Origin: JBBQLG01 sp964251665
GTDB taxonomy: Bacteria; Bacteroidota; Bacteroidia; Cytophagales; Spirosomataceae
NCBI GenBank assembly: GCA_964251665.1
Contig: CAXUKO010000001.1
Location: 496,001 to 560,000 of the forward strand
Length of the DNA stretch: 64,000 nt
Direction: 5' to 3'
The notes under the pieces were generated by a model. It worked only from the letters and a program-made list of their open reading frames with translations. It ran no database searches and was not told the DNA's origin. The position numbers and the translations under genes were made by a program. Below are positions 61,377-64,000 of the stretch, in pieces (within the stretch, counting starts at the first letter, position 1; the number at the start of each line of letters is the position of its first letter).

Positions 61377-61481
61377 TTTTTGTCATCCTGAGCGGTCCGC
61401 CGATGCGGCACGAAGGATCTTAGCGGTCAAGTAACTAAGATCCTTCGTGCCGCATCGGCGGACCGCTCAGGATGACAAAAA
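61377..61481. repeat. Perfect 47-bp inverted repeat of the GTCATCCT/GAAGGATCT family
   Basis: Arms 61377-61423 and 61435-61481 are exact reverse complements with an 11-nt loop. The outer block TTTGTCATCCTGAG and inner block CGAAGGATCTTAG are shared with the palindrome at 31448, while the middle differs. It lies in the adaptor-to-OMF spacer. Confidence 0.96.
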
Positions 61482-61507
61482 CCAGCAGGCCAGAACTTAC
61501 TGCTTCT

Positions 61508-62602
61508 TCACTTCTTGTCGGCTGGTTTGTCCATTCTAATCCGAACGATGGCATCGTCCTGCAACTGGTCGGTTGGGTTACTAACCAGACGTTCGTTGCC
61601 CGATAAACCACCGACCACTTCAAGGGTTGTACCGAAATCACGACCGAGCGTAACCGGCGTAATCTTCACTAAATTGTTGGGTGTAATCAGTACCACGCGT
61701 GCGCCTTCGGACGTCACCATTAGTGTGTTGGCCGGAATAATAACCGGTGGGTTGGCCACTTTGGCGGGGAATTTAACCGTGCCGTACAAGCCAGCAACCA
61801 GTTCGCGTTTCTGATTCGGGATAGCTACCTCAACCAGCAGCGTCCGGCTTTGCGTACGCAGCGTACCGGAGGTGCGAACGACTTTTCCGGTAAAGGTGCG
61901 GCCTTTCATCTCGGGTACCGTAACAACGGCCGGCATCCCGATTTTGATGGCCTGGTAATAAGTCTGCGGTACATCGACATACACCCGAAGCGTATCTAAT
62001 TGCGAGAGTGTAAATAGGGGTAAGCCAGTACCCGCCTGCACCAGATTGCCAACTTCGGCGTTACGGGCGGTAATCATGCCATTAAATGGAGCATGCACTT
62101 CCTGCAGCCCTTTCAATGCCTGTATCCGTCGCAAACCCGCCTGGCCGACGTTCACGGCCGACTGCCGGGTGTCGATATCCTGCTGGGCGATGGCACCGGG
62201 TAGCGTGACACTTTTCACCCGGTCTAAATTGGCCTGGGCCAGTTGCAGATCGGCCTGCGCCCGGGCAATGTCCTGCTCAATTTCGGGTGCTTCGACGGTT
62301 GCCAGCAACTGCCCGCGCCGAACAATAGAGCCTAAATCTACGAAGCGTTTACGCACGAAACCCTGCGTACGGGCGTATAGGCTGGTTTCGCGGTAGGGGC
62401 TGATCTGACCCGGCAGCGTGAGTCCATTGGTGTCGCCAAGGGCTTTTACCATCACTACGCTCACCAACGGAGTGCGCTTGGTGGCCTCGTCGGATGCGGC
62501 TTTAAGCTCCTGCTGGTTTTTGATGCGCGGCAGGACACCGAAAAACACGAAGACGGCAATGAGTACTAGTAGTGGAATGAGGATTTGTAAGGGTCGTTTC
62601 AT
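61508..62602 (-). CDS. RND efflux periplasmic adaptor (membrane fusion protein)
   Basis: 364 residues: an N-terminal membrane anchor (LQILIPLLVLIAVFVFFGVL), a biotinyl-like domain split by a helical hairpin (GSIVRRGQLLATVEAPEIEQDIARAQADLQLAQANLDRVK region), then a barrel domain (GMITARNAEVGNLVQAG) and a membrane-proximal domain (GTTLEVVGGLSGNERLV). Bridges the inner-membrane pump and the outer-membrane channel. Start overlaps the stop of the DUF952 gene by 4 nt. Confidence 0.93.
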   Translation of the reverse strand: MKRPLQILIPLLVLIAVFVFFGVLPRIKNQQELKAASDEATKRTPLVSVVMVKALGDTNGLTLPGQISPYRETSLYARTQGFVRKRFVDLGSIVRRGQLLATVEAPEIEQDIARAQADLQLAQANLDRVKSVTLPGAIAQQDIDTRQSAVNVGQAGLRRIQALKGLQEVHAPFNGMITARNAEVGNLVQAGTGLPLFTLSQLDTLRVYVDVPQTYYQAIKIGMPAVVTVPEMKGRTFTGKVVRTSGTLRTQSRTLLVEVAIPNQKRELVAGLYGTVKFPAKVANPPVIIPANTLMVTSEGARVVLITPNNLVKITPVTLGRDFGTTLEVVGGLSGNERLVSNPTDQLQDDAIVRIRMDKPADKK

Positions 62603-62907
62603 AGACTTGGGGTAACTGAGAGCTGTTCCACCCGCATCACCGCACTTTTGTTGATTGGGCCGTAAAGGTGGGGGAACAACTCGGAATTGGTAGCAACTTC
62701 GTAAATTAACTGGCTCGTCAGCCGGTCGGCATCAATGTGCAGGAGTAATAAGTCCGGCACATTCTGGTAATAGCGTTCCAGCACACCGGCTACCTGCTCT
62801 GCCTTTGAGAGGTGAATGAACCCTTCGGTGGCTAAACTGGCGACTTCATAAACCGGTGAATCCGCCTGCCGGAGCCAGTCAGATGCGGTAGTAATGTGGT
62901 AAATCAT
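62599..62907 (-). CDS. DUF952-family protein inside the efflux operon
   Basis: 102 residues starting MIYHITTASDW, with FIHLSKAEQV, LLLLHIDADRL and FPHLYGPINKSAV: the recognisable DUF952 signature (HITT...FIHxS...HLYGP). Function of the family is unknown; it has been likened to glutathione-S-transferase-related or ADP-ribosyl folds. It sits between permease and adaptor with a 2-nt gap and a 4-nt overlap, so it is translated with the pump. Confidence 0.9.
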   Translation of the reverse strand: MIYHITTASDWLRQADSPVYEVASLATEGFIHLSKAEQVAGVLERYYQNVPDLLLLHIDADRLTSQLIYEVATNSELFPHLYGPINKSAVMRVEQLSVTPSL

Positions 62908-62909
62908 GG

Positions 62910-64000
62910 TCAGACGTGAGCGGGTTGAGCATCATCAATCAGGCTTTCCACTTCCTCGGGACGCGGCTTTTTATCGGCCAGATAACTAAACACAACCGGT
63001 ACGAACAACAGCGTGGCAAACGTAGCCAGCAACAGACCGCCAATTACGGCGCGGCCCAGTGGAGCGTTCTGCTCACCGCCTTCGCCGAGCCCAAGCGACA
63101 TGGGCAGCATGCCGATAATCATAGCCAGAGCAGTCATCAGAATGGGTCGGAGACGGGTCCGGCCTGCTTCGAGGGCGGCCTGCATCCGGTCGTAGTCGAA
63201 TATATGCAACTGTTCCTGTGCGAAACTCACCAGCAGAATACTATTTGCCGTAGCTACCCCAACCGACATGATAGCGCCCATCAGCGATGGAATACTGAAC
63301 GTCGTCTGAGTCAGAAACAGCATCCAGATAATGCCGCACATAGCACCGGGAAGCGCGGTGATGATGATGAACGGATAGCGGAACGACTGGAAGTTGACAA
63401 CCATCAGTAAATACACCAGCACGGCAGCAAACAGCAGCCCAATACCGAGCCGCGTAAAGGCGCTGTTCATACTCTCCACCTGACCCCGGATCAGAATCTG
63501 GTTACCCGGCTTAAGGTCTTTCTTATAGTCAGCAATGATTTTCTCAATATCTGCCGATACCGACCCTAAATCATTATGCTCAACGGAGGCATAAACGTCG
63601 TAGGTTGGCTGGGTGTTGTTTCGGTTCACAATGACCGGAGTCACCCGGCGCTCAATCCGGGACACGTTCGAGAGCGCCTGGGGCGTTATCTCGCCATTGC
63701 TCAACGACAGGGGCGTCTGCATAAACTTTTCCATCGTATTAAGCTTATATGGCGGAGTCTGCACGGCAATCAGATACGGAAAACCGGTTTTGGGATCGGG
63801 CCAGAAGTTGGGCGATACCTGAGCCGTACCGCTGAGCGAAACCAGAAGGTTATTAGCCACCCGCTGCTCATTCAAACCGAGTTGATTGGCCCGTTCGCGA
63901 TCGATGTTTACGAAGAGTTCGGGCGCATTCATTACCTGATGCAGGTGAACGTCTACGGCACCACGCACACCGGCCACCCGCTGTTCGATTTTCTTGGCAA
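62910..64000 (-). CDS. RND efflux permease, C-terminal part
   Basis: The gene begins beyond the right edge; about 363 codons of its 3' end are present. Visible are part of the periplasmic docking/porter domain (RANQLGLNEQRVANNLL), then the second helical bundle with LTQTTFSIPSLMGAIMSVGVATANSILLVSFA, RLRPILMTALAMIIGMLP and GGLLLATFATLLFVPVVFSYL. The pattern fits a proton-driven AcrB/MdtB-like pump. It is the first gene in the visible operon; substrate specificity cannot be read from this part. Confidence 0.93.
   Translation of the reverse strand, partial: AKKIEQRVAGVRGAVDVHLHQVMNAPELFVNIDRERANQLGLNEQRVANNLLVSLSGTAQVSPNFWPDPKTGFPYLIAVQTPPYKLNTMEKFMQTPLSLSNGEITPQALSNVSRIERRVTPVIVNRNNTQPTYDVYASVEHNDLGSVSADIEKIIADYKKDLKPGNQILIRGQVESMNSAFTRLGIGLLFAAVLVYLLMVVNFQSFRYPFIIITALPGAMCGIIWMLFLTQTTFSIPSLMGAIMSVGVATANSILLVSFAQEQLHIFDYDRMQAALEAGRTRLRPILMTALAMIIGMLPMSLGLGEGGEQNAPLGRAVIGGLLLATFATLLFVPVVFSYLADKKPRPEEVESLIDDAQPAHV

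Noticed and set aside
31448..61481. Palindromes as ends of insertion sequences
   Set aside because: No transposase-like frame lies between or near any pair, and each palindrome is a compact unit inside one spacer.

Overview
This window looks like chromosomal DNA of a member of the Bacteroidota, most likely a Spirosoma-like genus of the Cytophagales. The evidence is the moderate GC content, three secreted proteins with type IX secretion (T9SS) C-terminal sorting domains, a large TonB-dependent receptor with a carboxypeptidase-regulatory-like N-terminus, a Bacillus/Bacteroides-type three-gene succinate dehydrogenase, weak Shine-Dalgarno sequences, and promoters of the Bacteroidota form TTG-N19-21-TAnnTTTG. 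No transposase, integrase, phage gene or CRISPR array is visible. The window reads as core genome with one surface-glycan cluster.

Layout: 0-4.1 kb holds an Hsp20-like protein, hemC, an FtsX-type permease, a lipoprotein and a DnaQ-like exonuclease. 4.2-7.8 kb is the sdhCAB operon on the minus strand. 8-11.7 kb has fabD, tRNA-Gln, a GT61-type glycosyltransferase and a mannose-1-phosphate guanylyltransferase. 12.2-21.8 kb has the TonB receptor, a T9SS propeller-like protein, upp, an outer-membrane protein, gmhA and an O-methyltransferase. 21.9-29.2 kb has an esterase, a metallo-beta-lactamase-fold hydrolase, a PAS-rich histidine kinase, comM/yifB and a small lipoprotein. 29.3-36.1 kb is a surface-glycan cluster: epimerase, methyltransferase, GH43-like propeller, phytanoyl-CoA dioxygenase-like protein and three GT2 enzymes. 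36.1-40.8 kb has a membrane protein, a YheT-like hydrolase, a CarH-like B12/MerR regulator next to a CruF-like carotenoid gene, tRNA-His, Mn-type sodA and tadA. 40.9-50.3 kb has a giant Ig-repeat T9SS protein, a GH3/serine-hydrolase fusion, a rhodanese and two small secreted proteins. 50.5-58.7 kb has a two-component pair, hemB, pyrC, a BatD-like protein and aroC. 58.7-64 kb has a Uma2 nuclease-fold protein and an RND efflux operon that runs off the right edge.

The most unusual feature is a set of at least twelve long, mostly perfect inverted repeats (arms 21-47 nt). They fill the short spacers between genes, often ending a few bases before the next start codon. Most have different sequences. 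Two pairs share sequence with each other, and one (54297-54382) belongs to a repeat type seen across many bacteria. Functionally the window joins haem synthesis (hemC, hemB), respiration (sdhCAB), fatty-acid and pyrimidine synthesis, sugar-nucleotide and glycan assembly, oxidative or photo-stress defence (CarH-like regulator, carotenoid enzyme, SOD) and drug efflux.
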